Shown here: positions 23,449-32,300 of the stretch, in pieces
Position numbering within the stretch: position 1 is the first letter of the stretch
Layout: each line of letters starts with the position of its first letter
NCBI GenBank assembly: GCA_017427385.1
Contig: JAFRSW010000009.1
Coordinates: forward strand, 1-35,707
DNA from: Bacteroidales bacterium
GTDB lineage: Bacteria > Bacteroidota > Bacteroidia > Bacteroidales > UBA932
Length of the DNA stretch: 35,707 bases
Direction: 5' to 3'
Translations under genes and position numbers: made by a program
The notes under the pieces: generated by a model
Database searches by the model: none
What the model was told of the DNA's origin: nothing
Seen by the model: only the letters and a program-made list of their open reading frames with translations

Positions 23449-24836
23449 GGTACTACGATAAACTGATTTTCGAGTTAAGTCACAAGGGTCGTACTGGGTA
23501 TTCGCTGCCTGGCAGTTCGCTGGGCAAAGTGGCTTTGCCCAGCGAACTGCTCCGCAAGTCTCCGCTTGATCTGCCGGAAGTGAGTGAAGTGGACGTTGTG
23601 CGTCACTACACCAACCTGAGTCAGATGAACTTCGGTGTGGATACGGGATTCTACCCGCTGGGATCCTGCACCATGAAATACAATCCCAAGATCAACGAAG
23701 AGATAGCCGCGCATCCGCTGTTCGCAGGTCTTCATCCTCTGCAGCCCGCCGAGACGGTGAAAGGTGCGCAGGAGGTTATAGACGGCCTGGATGCTGCTTT
23801 GGCGGCGATTACAGGCATGAAACACTTCACCTTCCTGCCCTGCGCCGGCGCTCACGGTGAACTCACCGGCCTAATGCTCATGCGCGAGTATCATCTCGCC
23901 AAGGGCGATACGGCCCGCGTCAAGGTGATCGTGCCCGACAGTGCGCACGGCACCAATCCTGCATCAGCCGCTGTATGCGGACTTGAGATCGTAGAGGTGA
24001 AATCCGGAGCGGACGGCCTGGTGGATGTGGAAGCCTTGAAGCCACTCCTGGGGCCTGATGTGGCCGGTATAATGATGACTAATCCCAACACCCTCGGCCT
24101 CTTCGAACGCCAGATAGGCGAGATCGCAAAGCTGGTTCATGAGGCGGGCGGCCTGCTCTACTACGACGGCGCGAACATGAATCCGCTGCTCGGAAAGGTA
24201 CGCCCCGGCGACATGGGCTTCGACATCATGCATCTGAACCTCCACAAGACCTTCTCCACCCCTCACGGCGGAGGCGGTCCTGGAAGCGGCCCTGTGGGTG
24301 TAGGGGAGAGGGTGCTGCCGTATCTGCGTATTCCGCAGACATCCGGATTCCATGGCAACTTCGGAGTGATGCTCCGCGCATACGCATACATCCTCATGCT
24401 CGGCCGCGAGCATGTGAAGATGGCAGGCCCGCTGGCCACCCTGTCGGCGAACTACATCAAGGAATCGCTGAAAGACTGCTACAAGCTGCCCATCCCCACC
24501 GTCTGCAAGCATGAGTTCGTGTTCGACGGCCTCATAAACGACGGTGCACGCGAGGGCAAGGCCGGTGCTACCACGCTGGATGTTGCCAAGCGCCTGCTGG
24601 ACTACGGATATCACGCCCCGACCATCTACTTCCCGCTCCTCTTCCATCAGGCCCTGATGATAGAGCCCACGGAGACCGAATCCCTCGAGACCCTGGACGA
24701 TTTCATCGCGGTGATGAAGAAGATTGCGGCGGAGGCGGCCGAAGACCCGGATATCCTGCATGGAGCGCCACACAATGCGCCCATTGGCAGGCCCGATGAA
24801 ACCACAGCGGCACGTAATCCAATCCTCAAAGCATGA
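23445..24836 (+). CDS. gcvPB: Glycine dehydrogenase (decarboxylating) subunit 2, GcvPB
   Basis: The 463-residue catalytic half of the split P protein has the PLP lysine Lys268 in HLNLHKTFSTPHGGGGPGSGPVGV; upstream are YPLGSCTMKYNPKIN, VPDSAHGTNPASA and TNPNTLGLFE. It decarboxylates glycine and passes the aminomethyl group to GcvH. Residues about 23-35 are encoded by a perfect 18-bp inverted repeat (see 23512-23550), in the normally variable stretch between TGYSLP and LPEVSE. It overlaps both neighbours by four bases. Confidence 0.97.
   Translation: MRYYDKLIFELSHKGRTGYSLPGSSLGKVALPSELLRKSPLDLPEVSEVDVVRHYTNLSQMNFGVDTGFYPLGSCTMKYNPKINEEIAAHPLFAGLHPLQPAETVKGAQEVIDGLDAALAAITGMKHFTFLPCAGAHGELTGLMLMREYHLAKGDTARVKVIVPDSAHGTNPASAAVCGLEIVEVKSGADGLVDVEALKPLLGPDVAGIMMTNPNTLGLFERQIGEIAKLVHEAGGLLYYDGANMNPLLGKVRPGDMGFDIMHLNLHKTFSTPHGGGGPGSGPVGVGERVLPYLRIPQTSGFHGNFGVMLRAYAYILMLGREHVKMAGPLATLSANYIKESLKDCYKLPIPTVCKHEFVFDGLINDGAREGKAGATTLDVAKRLLDYGYHAPTIYFPLLFHQALMIEPTETESLETLDDFIAVMKKIAAEAAEDPDILHGAPHNAPIGRPDETTAARNPILKA
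23512..23550. repeat. Perfect 18-bp inverted repeat inside gcvPB
   Basis: Arm 1 is GCAGTTCGCTGGGCAAAG (23512-23529), the loop is TGG, and arm 2 (23533-23550) is its exact reverse complement. It lies 67 bases after the gcvPB start. The mRNA would form a very stable hairpin without a T-run, so it is not a normal terminator. Confidence 0.95.
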
Positions 24837-25984
24837 AAAGACTGATGATTGCAGGCCTGATTTTGCTTCAGGCCTGCTCTTCTACCATATCGGTGAAGGA
24901 AAGATTCGCAGAAACGACTCCAGGAGGCGTAAGCTCTGCTGTTGCACACCGCGGATGCTGGCTTCGCGAGCATGACGGCGAGTTTTTCATCCCGGAAAAC
25001 AGCACCTACGGCATCGAAATGGCCAGGCGCTACGGCTATCCCGCCGTGGAGATGGATGTGAAGTACACCAAGGACCGCGTCATGGTCTGCATGCACGACG
25101 GCACCATCAACCGCACAATGCGCAATGCATCGGATTATTCCAAGATCGAAACACCTGTGCGGGTGAAGGATTGCCTGTTCGAGGACCTTCGTAACAACTA
25201 TGTTCTGGAATCCTCCGATCCCGCAAAGCGCACTCCCATCCCCACGCTGGAGGAAATGCTGCTGGCGTGCAAAAAGAATGGCATCGTGCCCATGCTCCAC
25301 AGTAAGGTATGGGAGAGCTATGAGCTTGCCCAGAAGATACTGGGAGACGGTTGGATTGCTTTCGATGCCGACTACCACGCCATGTGCTATGCGCGTCGTG
25401 TCTCCAACTGCCTCGTGCTCTGGGACCCCGGTCGCGTGAGCGCGAAGGAGACCATCGGAGGCCTCCGTGGCCTCGGCGGATGGGTAGGCATGAGCACCAT
25501 GAAATACGACATGGAGGATGCCGAGTACATCGCTGCCGTGCAGTCTGTAGGCTACTGGGTGCAGGCATCCATCTTCCCCACACCTCACGAACAGAGGGCC
25601 CTTATGGACGGAGTCGACATAGAACTGTCGGATTTTTACTGGTTCCAGTCCAATGGCCGCGAGCCGGCTGCTTCTGTGGATGAGGTAGTTACGTTGAAGG
25701 CGGGGGAGAGCTGGCAGAGCCCTGCGATGGAAGTGGGGGATTTCGCTGCGATGACCATTCAACTGCAATTCGCCGGGGCCCTGGAGTTGCGTGTAAAGGA
25801 TCATATCCACCGCGACTCGCGTCCGGCTGACTGGAAGTTGGAGGACAGGGTTTACCAGTTGAGCCGGGCTGACTATGGCGAAGAGGTCGTTGGCATCCGC
25901 ATGTATAAATCCGCTCCGGCTTTCGAGATTGTAGCGGGTGAGGATATGGAAGTAAAAGTAAATGCTGATGTATATGAACTGTAA
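24833..25984 (+). CDS. Glycerophosphodiester phosphodiesterase-domain lipoprotein
   Basis: This 383-residue lipoprotein has the lipobox LLQAC (Cys15). The GDPD TIM-barrel motifs are HRG (catalytic His39), PENS (Glu55), EMDV (metal residues Glu73 and Asp75) and the second catalytic His88 in MHDGTINR, followed by PTLEEML and the late barrel segment GYWVQASIF. It probably hydrolyses glycerophosphodiesters or a related phosphodiester outside the inner membrane. About 100 C-terminal residues (from KAGESWQSPAMEVGDFAAMTIQ) look like an added beta-sandwich. Its ATG overlaps the gcvPB stop, so translation is coupled to the glycine cleavage genes, a combination that is not obvious metabolically. Confidence 0.87.
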   Translation: MKRLMIAGLILLQACSSTISVKERFAETTPGGVSSAVAHRGCWLREHDGEFFIPENSTYGIEMARRYGYPAVEMDVKYTKDRVMVCMHDGTINRTMRNASDYSKIETPVRVKDCLFEDLRNNYVLESSDPAKRTPIPTLEEMLLACKKNGIVPMLHSKVWESYELAQKILGDGWIAFDADYHAMCYARRVSNCLVLWDPGRVSAKETIGGLRGLGGWVGMSTMKYDMEDAEYIAAVQSVGYWVQASIFPTPHEQRALMDGVDIELSDFYWFQSNGREPAASVDEVVTLKAGESWQSPAMEVGDFAAMTIQLQFAGALELRVKDHIHRDSRPADWKLEDRVYQLSRADYGEEVVGIRMYKSAPAFEIVAGEDMEVKVNADVYEL

Positions 25985-26840
25985 AGTATTCGTCCTGGCT
26001 GCCTGTGCCCTTGCGCTGGGAGCCTGCTACAGTGTTAAGAACGAAGATCCGCTGCCTCTCAAGGAAGTGATCGAAGTGGCTGGCAGACAGGGAGTTGCCT
26101 GCGACGGAGAGTATTACTATGTGTCGGGCTCCACAGCCCTCTACAAGTATACCCTGAAGGGTGAACTGGTGCTTTCGAACGAGACTCCTTTCGAGGGCAT
26201 TACGGCCGGATCTCCCGCCCCTAACCATATCGGGGATATCGATGTGTTTGAGAAGGAGATTTACGCTGGATGTGAGTATTTCATGGACGGCGTTGGGCAG
26301 AACATACAGATTGCAATCTACGATGCCGCTACGCTCAAATACAAGCGCTCTATGATCTGGAATGCCGATTCTGGCCAGGTAGAGTGCTGCGGGCTGGCGG
26401 TCGACCGCACCCGCGGGCTTGTGTGGATGGCGGACTGGGTTAACGGAAGCCACCTGTATTGCTACAGCAAGCAGACAGGCAGCTACATGGGCAAGGTCGA
26501 ACTCGATCCTGCTCCTGGTCTCCAGCAGGGCATCTACTGCCGTGGAGACGGCCGCATCCTGATATCCAGCGACGACGGCGATGCCGATAAGGGCGATCCC
26601 GACCATCTGTATTATTGCATTCCCTTCGTGGATGACGTGATCCAGAAAAAGGCCGAGGTATCGCTGTTCCTCACCATGAACGCCTTCCGCCGTGCCGGCG
26701 AGATAGAAGGCCTCTGCGTCAATCCCTCCAACGGTTCGCTGGTCGTTCTCTCCAACCGCGGCGCCCGCATCATCAAAGGCATGCCCAGCGGCTTCTACGA
26801 GGGTTATGACAAGGAAATTCATGAGTTGTATATTTTCTAA
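25962..26840 (+). CDS. Lipoprotein with beta-propeller-like (SMP-30/NHL-type) fold, function unknown
   Basis: The protein has 292 residues, or 288 if it starts at the third Met codon (25974), which gives a cleaner signal peptide ending in the lipobox LGAC. The body has repeated blade-like patterns: GVACDGEYYYVSGSTALYKY, HIGDIDVFEKEIYAGCEYF, CCGLAVDRTRGLVWMADWVNGSHLYCY, GIYCRGDGRILISSDDGD and IEGLCVNPSNGSLVVLSNRG. This resembles secreted propellers that hydrolyse or sense small molecules, but no catalytic set can be named. It overlaps the GDPD gene by 23 bases and ends the operon before a hairpin at 26860-26897. Confidence 0.75.
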   Translation: MLMYMNCKVFVLAACALALGACYSVKNEDPLPLKEVIEVAGRQGVACDGEYYYVSGSTALYKYTLKGELVLSNETPFEGITAGSPAPNHIGDIDVFEKEIYAGCEYFMDGVGQNIQIAIYDAATLKYKRSMIWNADSGQVECCGLAVDRTRGLVWMADWVNGSHLYCYSKQTGSYMGKVELDPAPGLQQGIYCRGDGRILISSDDGDADKGDPDHLYYCIPFVDDVIQKKAEVSLFLTMNAFRRAGEIEGLCVNPSNGSLVVLSNRGARIIKGMPSGFYEGYDKEIHELYIF

Positions 26841-26859
26841 TTAAATAATTTTACATACT

Positions 26860-26897
26860 AACAAGGGGCGATTGTTAATAACTTTCGCCCCTTTGTT
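26860..26897. terminator. Terminator-like hairpin after the gcv operon
   Basis: AACAAGGGGCGA (26860-26871) pairs with TCGCCCCTTTGTT (26885-26897) with one bulged base, giving a 12-bp stem. The loop and the downstream flank each contain TTGTTAATAACTT (26872-26884 and 26893-26905). The T-tract is short. Confidence 0.65.
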
Positions 26898-26918
26898 AAT
26901 AACTTGGCAGTTATGACG

Positions 26919-26949
26919 TTGATATTTCATATCAAAAGGACGAACTTTG
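26919..26949 (+). promoter_or_regulatory. Probable -33/-7 promoter of the surface-protein operon
   Basis: TTG at 26919-26921, 20 bases, then GAACTTTG at 26942-26949, one mismatch from TAnnTTTG. The predicted start of transcription is within a base or two of the TTG initiation codon at 26957. Confidence 0.45.
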
Positions 26950-26956
26950 CAATACT

Positions 26957-28261
26957 TTGCAAAGAATCAGAACCAATACCCTGCTATTGATTCTGCTGTT
27001 GGTATTTTTACCCACGGCAGGACTTTTTGCAGGCACTTTGGTTCACAGGGACACAGTCCGTGTCTATTTCCGCCAGGGAAAGGCTAATTTCGACCCATCT
27101 TTCGAAGACAATGCGGCCCGCATCAGGGCCGTTGGCTCTCACATGTCCGGTGCCGACAGGGTGCGAATACTCGCATCGGCATCGCCGGAAGGGTCGCGCT
27201 CTCTCAACGCCGACTTGGCGAACAGGCGTGCAAAATCTATCGCCGCCTTCCTTCACAAAAACTATGAATTCCAGTCCAGCCGGTTACAAACTCGCTATAC
27301 TGAGCTGGACTGGGCAAACTTCGAAGAACTGGTGGATGCCGATGAAAGCATCCCCTCGCGGGACAAGGTGAAGGCCATCATCGCCAGGAAAGACCTCATG
27401 GCGCTCAAGCGCATGCAGGGCACTGCCTCCTGGAATTACATGTACAAGAATCTTTTCCCGTCCCTGCGTTCCACTTTCCTTGTGTTTGAGTACGACATCG
27501 AGTTGAAGGAGCCTGAGCCTGTGAAGGTGAAGGCAGCAGTTGAACCATGGGTCCCAGAATTCCTTGCTGCACCTGTAGCGCTGATTGACATTCCATCCAG
27601 CCGGATGACTGGAAGTGCGGTTGCAGTAGCGCAAACGATCGAAACAGCACCTTCCCCCATATCAACTGTTTTGCCAGTGGAGGAGAAGGGGGAGGTGTAC
27701 TGGCGGATGCGTATCTCAGACCGCTATCTGAAGACGAACTTGCTGTTCTATCCGCTGCTGCTGCCATCCATTGGCTACGAGTACCGCTTTGCCAATAAGA
27801 TCTCTGCTTCTTTTTTGGCCTACTACAGCGCCCTGGACTGGTTCACATCAGACACAAAGTTTCGCGTTCTGGGCATACAGCCTGAGCTTAGGCTCTGGAC
27901 CAAGAGCCTGATGTTCCGATCAGAGTGGTTTTTCGGTCTGCATGGCAACTTCGGATGGTATAACATTGCCCTGGGCGGGGATTATCGCTACCAGGATCAT
28001 CAGCAAGGCACTCCAGCGTATGGCGGAGGCTTGAACATTGGCTGCAGAGTGCCTCTTTTCCTGAAAGAAGACACCCGATGGGGAATCGAGTTCTCGTTAG
28101 GAGCCGGCTACATGCCACTCTGGTACGACATCTACTACAACGTGCCAAACGGCCGCTTGATGGGAGATAAGCAGATTGTTTACTTCGGTATCGACCAGGC
28201 CTCGATCAACCTGACCTATCGCATCGGCCGAACCGAAATCAAAGGGAGGAAGCGCAGATGA
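26957..28261 (+). CDS. OmpA-like periplasmic domain plus DUF3575 outer-membrane barrel protein
   Basis: The protein has 434 residues. The frame has no ATG or GTG before residue 59, and a signal peptide (QRIRTNTLLLILLLVFLPTAGLFAG) follows directly on the TTG at 26957, so TTG is taken as start. Residues about 30-190 look like an OmpA-type domain (VRVYFRQGKANFDPSF, ILASASPEGSRSLNADLANRRAKSIAAFL). After a linker, residues about 240-430 match DUF3575: YLKTNLLFYPLLLPSIGYEYRF, LGIQPELRLW, FGLHGNFGWYNI and a C-terminal barrel. DUF3575 proteins are commonly encoded with fimbriae and surface lipoproteins in Bacteroidales. The stop overlaps the next ATG. Confidence 0.85.
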   Translation: MQRIRTNTLLLILLLVFLPTAGLFAGTLVHRDTVRVYFRQGKANFDPSFEDNAARIRAVGSHMSGADRVRILASASPEGSRSLNADLANRRAKSIAAFLHKNYEFQSSRLQTRYTELDWANFEELVDADESIPSRDKVKAIIARKDLMALKRMQGTASWNYMYKNLFPSLRSTFLVFEYDIELKEPEPVKVKAAVEPWVPEFLAAPVALIDIPSSRMTGSAVAVAQTIETAPSPISTVLPVEEKGEVYWRMRISDRYLKTNLLFYPLLLPSIGYEYRFANKISASFLAYYSALDWFTSDTKFRVLGIQPELRLWTKSLMFRSEWFFGLHGNFGWYNIALGGDYRYQDHQQGTPAYGGGLNIGCRVPLFLKEDTRWGIEFSLGAGYMPLWYDIYYNVPNGRLMGDKQIVYFGIDQASINLTYRIGRTEIKGRKRR

Positions 28262-29283
28262 AGAATTTCCTCCGCATAACAACCTTGCTGCTTCTGCTTC
28301 TGGCCGGTTCATGCGACGTACATGAATTACCGGAGGGGGAAGACTATGTTCTCATGACTTTCCGCTTGCATTACGATGAGGAAATGCCACCCTATCAGGA
28401 CCTGACATTCGAATCCAAAGCATCTGCTCAAGCTTTGCAGTTAACACCATCTTATGCTCTTAGGACAGTTCTTGGACTATATGAATCTCAACCTGGAGGA
28501 ACATGGTCACATACTCCATTTTGGAAAACGGAAGTGATCGATGATAATTATTCCAGCCTGGACAGGGATGTTTCGGTTTTACTGCCTCCCAAGCGTTTTC
28601 GTGCTTTTATATGGACTGATTATGTAAGAACTGATGGAGGAGACAACTATTTCTTTATTGAAGATTTCCCAGAGGTCCGTCAGGCTCCGGGGCAGAGTGC
28701 CGGCGGTGATTTCATGGCATCCTACTATGCGGTTGATTTTGCCCCGATGGACGAGGTGACGTCTCTTGATGCATCCGTGGAACGCATAGTGGAGATGACA
28801 CGCCCTTCTGCTAAGATATGTTTTTATGCAAGTGATATTGAGGATTATTTGACTGAGTTGCGCAAACGTGCCGCATCCGTCAATGGATATCCGGATGCAA
28901 TTACTCCGCTTAGTATCAATCTCGATTCTTACACGATGAAAGTGACTTATCTGGGATTTCTCCCGGATGCATGGAACGTACGTGAAGGTCTTTCTTCTGA
29001 TTCAAATACCGGCCATTCTTTCCTGGGACATGCAAGCCTTATTGATAATGGTTCAGTATATTTCGGATGCGACTACGTGTTCTCGGGCGAGGAAAGCAGC
29101 ATTGATGTAATGCTGGAAGTTTTCGATCCGGCGGGAGTACTGATAACTCGACTTAATAAAATAACAATACCAATTTCAAAAGGAAAAACCACAACTGTTA
29201 CCGGACGCATGATGACGCACGGTATTTCCGGTTCTGTGGTTATAGACCCCGAATATGATGGCGAATTCAATATCTATATATAA
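28258..29283 (+). CDS. Fimbrillin-type/DUF6562-like surface lipoprotein
   Basis: The 341-residue lipoprotein has the lipobox LAGSC (Cys19). The pattern SVLLPPKRFRAFIWTDYV, then a DFMASYYAVDFAPMDEV stretch and VERIVEMTRPSAKICFYASDI, parallels the transthyretin-like first domain of Mfa2/FimB and DUF6562 proteins, and matches the layout of the first domain of the next gene (YKVVFWAQ, RDAFTAFDVITL, KRPFAQINF). A role as a cell-surface anchor or accessory of a fimbria-like structure is inferred. It is translationally coupled to the OmpA/DUF3575 gene. Codon use from about 28400 on is visibly more AT-rich than the housekeeping genes to the left. Confidence 0.7.
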   Translation: MKNFLRITTLLLLLLAGSCDVHELPEGEDYVLMTFRLHYDEEMPPYQDLTFESKASAQALQLTPSYALRTVLGLYESQPGGTWSHTPFWKTEVIDDNYSSLDRDVSVLLPPKRFRAFIWTDYVRTDGGDNYFFIEDFPEVRQAPGQSAGGDFMASYYAVDFAPMDEVTSLDASVERIVEMTRPSAKICFYASDIEDYLTELRKRAASVNGYPDAITPLSINLDSYTMKVTYLGFLPDAWNVREGLSSDSNTGHSFLGHASLIDNGSVYFGCDYVFSGEESSIDVMLEVFDPAGVLITRLNKITIPISKGKTTTVTGRMMTHGISGSVVIDPEYDGEFNIYI

Positions 29284-29317
29284 TTATCTTATGTTCAATT
29301 CAAAATTCATTAAATCA

Positions 29318-32300
29318 ATGAAAAAATTACTTTTTTCAGCACTTGCAGTTGTCGTGACGCTATTCGCCACGAACTCCTGCGTACGCGAGCCGAACTACAT
29401 TGAGGATCCCTCGCAAGGTGTGACCGTGAGTTACTCTGTGACTCTCGATCAGGTCCAGAAAACCAAGACTACCTTGGCGGAACTGGACGACATCGCTGTA
29501 GACAAACTGTTCTACAGTGTCTATCAGTTGACAGGTACAAACACGTACACTGCCATCGACCACTCAGACTACCACAAGGCGGTAGATCTTTCCGCTACAG
29601 GCACCGCTGACGTGACGGTCAAGCTCATTAAGGGTGAGACTTACAAGGTGGTATTCTGGGCGCAGAAAGGAACCGCTTATGTAAGCACTATCGACAAGGA
29701 TCATCCTCTCGGTGAAATCACCATCGATTACACCGCGAGCGATTCCTATGCTGCCGACAGGGATGCCTTCACTGCATTCGATGTTATCACACTTGATAGC
29801 ACAACTCCTGGCACCGACTATTCTTCCACGTTCAGCAAAGAGATTCACCTCAAGCGTCCATTTGCACAGATCAACTTTGGTGCAGATGATGTCGCCCAGG
29901 CTGCTGTTCAGGGGTATGCCGCCTATTCATCCGTGGTTGCTGTGAAGCAGGCTGCTTCAAAGTTCAATGTGACCACAGGAGAGGCAAGCACTCCTGTAGA
30001 CGCTACTTTCAAGAGCACAGTGCTTCCGGAAGTTGCTGTTAACTTCGACATCAACAACGTTACTTACCAGAGGGTAGCAAAGGCTTTTGTTCTTCCCGAA
30101 GGAACATTTACCGTTTCCAACGATGGAACAGCCGGTACAATCACTTCACCTCTTTCCACCACACCTGAAGTGTCTCTAACACTTACTGTTAAGAAGGGTG
30201 AAAATTCTCTCGTACTCGATCCTCGTTCCAAGTCTAGCGTGACAGTGCGTAGCAACTATCGTACTAACCTCCTTGGTCATCTTATCACTACGGATGCTAC
30301 CTTCCAGGTTGTGGTCGATAACGACTATGAAGGATCTACCGATCATGTTTCAATTGTTTCCCTTGGTAATGCAAGTGGCAACAACGAAATAACCATGGGC
30401 GATGCGGAAGGCATTTCTTCTGATATCAACTTCGGTGAGCACCCGGTTGTCCTGAATAATACTCTGACCATCAATGGAGATGTAACCATTTCCAATGGTG
30501 CTTCGCTTACCGTCAACGCGGCCATCGAAGTTGCAGAAGGTGCGACTCTTACTCTCGACAACGTCACCATTGACAATGCATCCACTGCACCTCAAATCAA
30601 GGTTTCCAAGGGCGCAACGCTTATCATCAATGGTGGTACTTATACTGCTACCGATGTCGATCAGCTGTTTAACCTGCTTACATCGACTATCAGTCCTGCA
30701 AAGATTGGAAGGCGTGATAACAGCACCAAGGGCGAACTCATCATCCGCGGCGGCACCTTCATGGGTGATCCTACTGCTTACGTGGATACCGATCACTATA
30801 CTGTTACTGATAATAACGACGGCACATTCACTGTTGCCCAGAAGCCCGTGACCCTGACCGTGGAGGCAGGTGACGTTAGCATGAAGATGGGTGATGCCGC
30901 TGTGCTTAAGACACTCACTGTAGACCCTGCTGATACGGATCTCTCTGGTATCTCTTTCGAATATAGTGTGGCAAACGTTGCTTCCGCAAGTTATGATCCT
31001 ACTTCTGGAAAGATCTCTGTTAACGCTGTTGGTGTAGGTTCTACCGTAGTCACCGTTAAGGTTGGCACCGCAACTGCTACAATCAATGTGGCCGTTGGTG
31101 AAGCAGATAGCATTTCAGTGGATCCTGCGAGTGTTTCAGTTAAGGTTAATGAAACGTCTTCTGCGGTTACTGTCACATTAAACAACGAGGCGATTGTCAG
31201 CAGTGTTGCATCCAACAATGCAAACTGCACCGTTAACTGGACATCCGGAAATACTTTCACAGTGACTGGTGCCGCTATCGGCGAATCCGTTGTTACTGTG
31301 ACAGCATCCAATAGTCTGACTGCAACAGTAGCTGTGACCGTCAGCAAGGCCGATGCAGTAAAACTGTCTGCCCCTGTGCTTAGCACCGAAAACGCCACAG
31401 CTGATGAAACAAGTATCATGCTTACCTGGACTGCCGTTGCAAATGCTTCCGGTTATGCCGTAAGCTATGGCGCGGAGAGCCCTGTCAATGTGACAGATCC
31501 TGAAGTAACCCTCAGCGGCCTCGCGCTTGCAACTAATTATACGATCTCCGTTGTTGCAAAGGGTGACGGTGATGCTTACACGGATTCTGATGCTTCCAAT
31601 GCCATAGTTGTTTCTACCGATAAGGGAACTGTAACCATTGCTCTTGTCGCCGACGAATTCAATCTTATAGAAGGCACTATTCCGGCATATAGTCAGGCCA
31701 CTATCAATGCAAGCGTTAAGTATGGTCAGACTGAAGTGCAGGGCGCAACTCTTACTTATTCGGTAAAACAAGATGACATGAAGGGCAATGTGTCCGTTTC
31801 TGATGCAGGCGTCATCACTGCAGGTGCCGGCGAAGCCGCCGCAACCATTTATGTCAACTATGCAGGCAACACTACTTACAAGCCCGCTCAGGCAGAAGTG
31901 ACAGTTGGTGTTTCAGAAAAGGCGCTTGAGTCAATCAGTCTAAACACTGAATTGGTTAAGAAGACCTTCGAACTGAACGAAGAATTCACTCACAACAACA
32001 TCGTCGTGACCGCTAATTATAATAACGGTACAACTGGAGATGTGACTGCAGGTGCAACGTTCTCCGAGGTTGACATGACGACAGCTGGTGAGAAGACAGT
32101 CACTGTAAGCTATGGCGGAAAGAGTGCAACATATAATATTACGGTAAATGCGGCTGTGGTTAATCCCGTTGATCAGACTATCAATCTGACAATTGGTGGT
32201 GTTGCAGTAGGAGAGACAGTCAACAAGGTATATGGTGATGCTTCTTTCACTGTAGTGGGTTCTGCAAACAATGCGGTAACATTCACTTCAGGAACCACTT

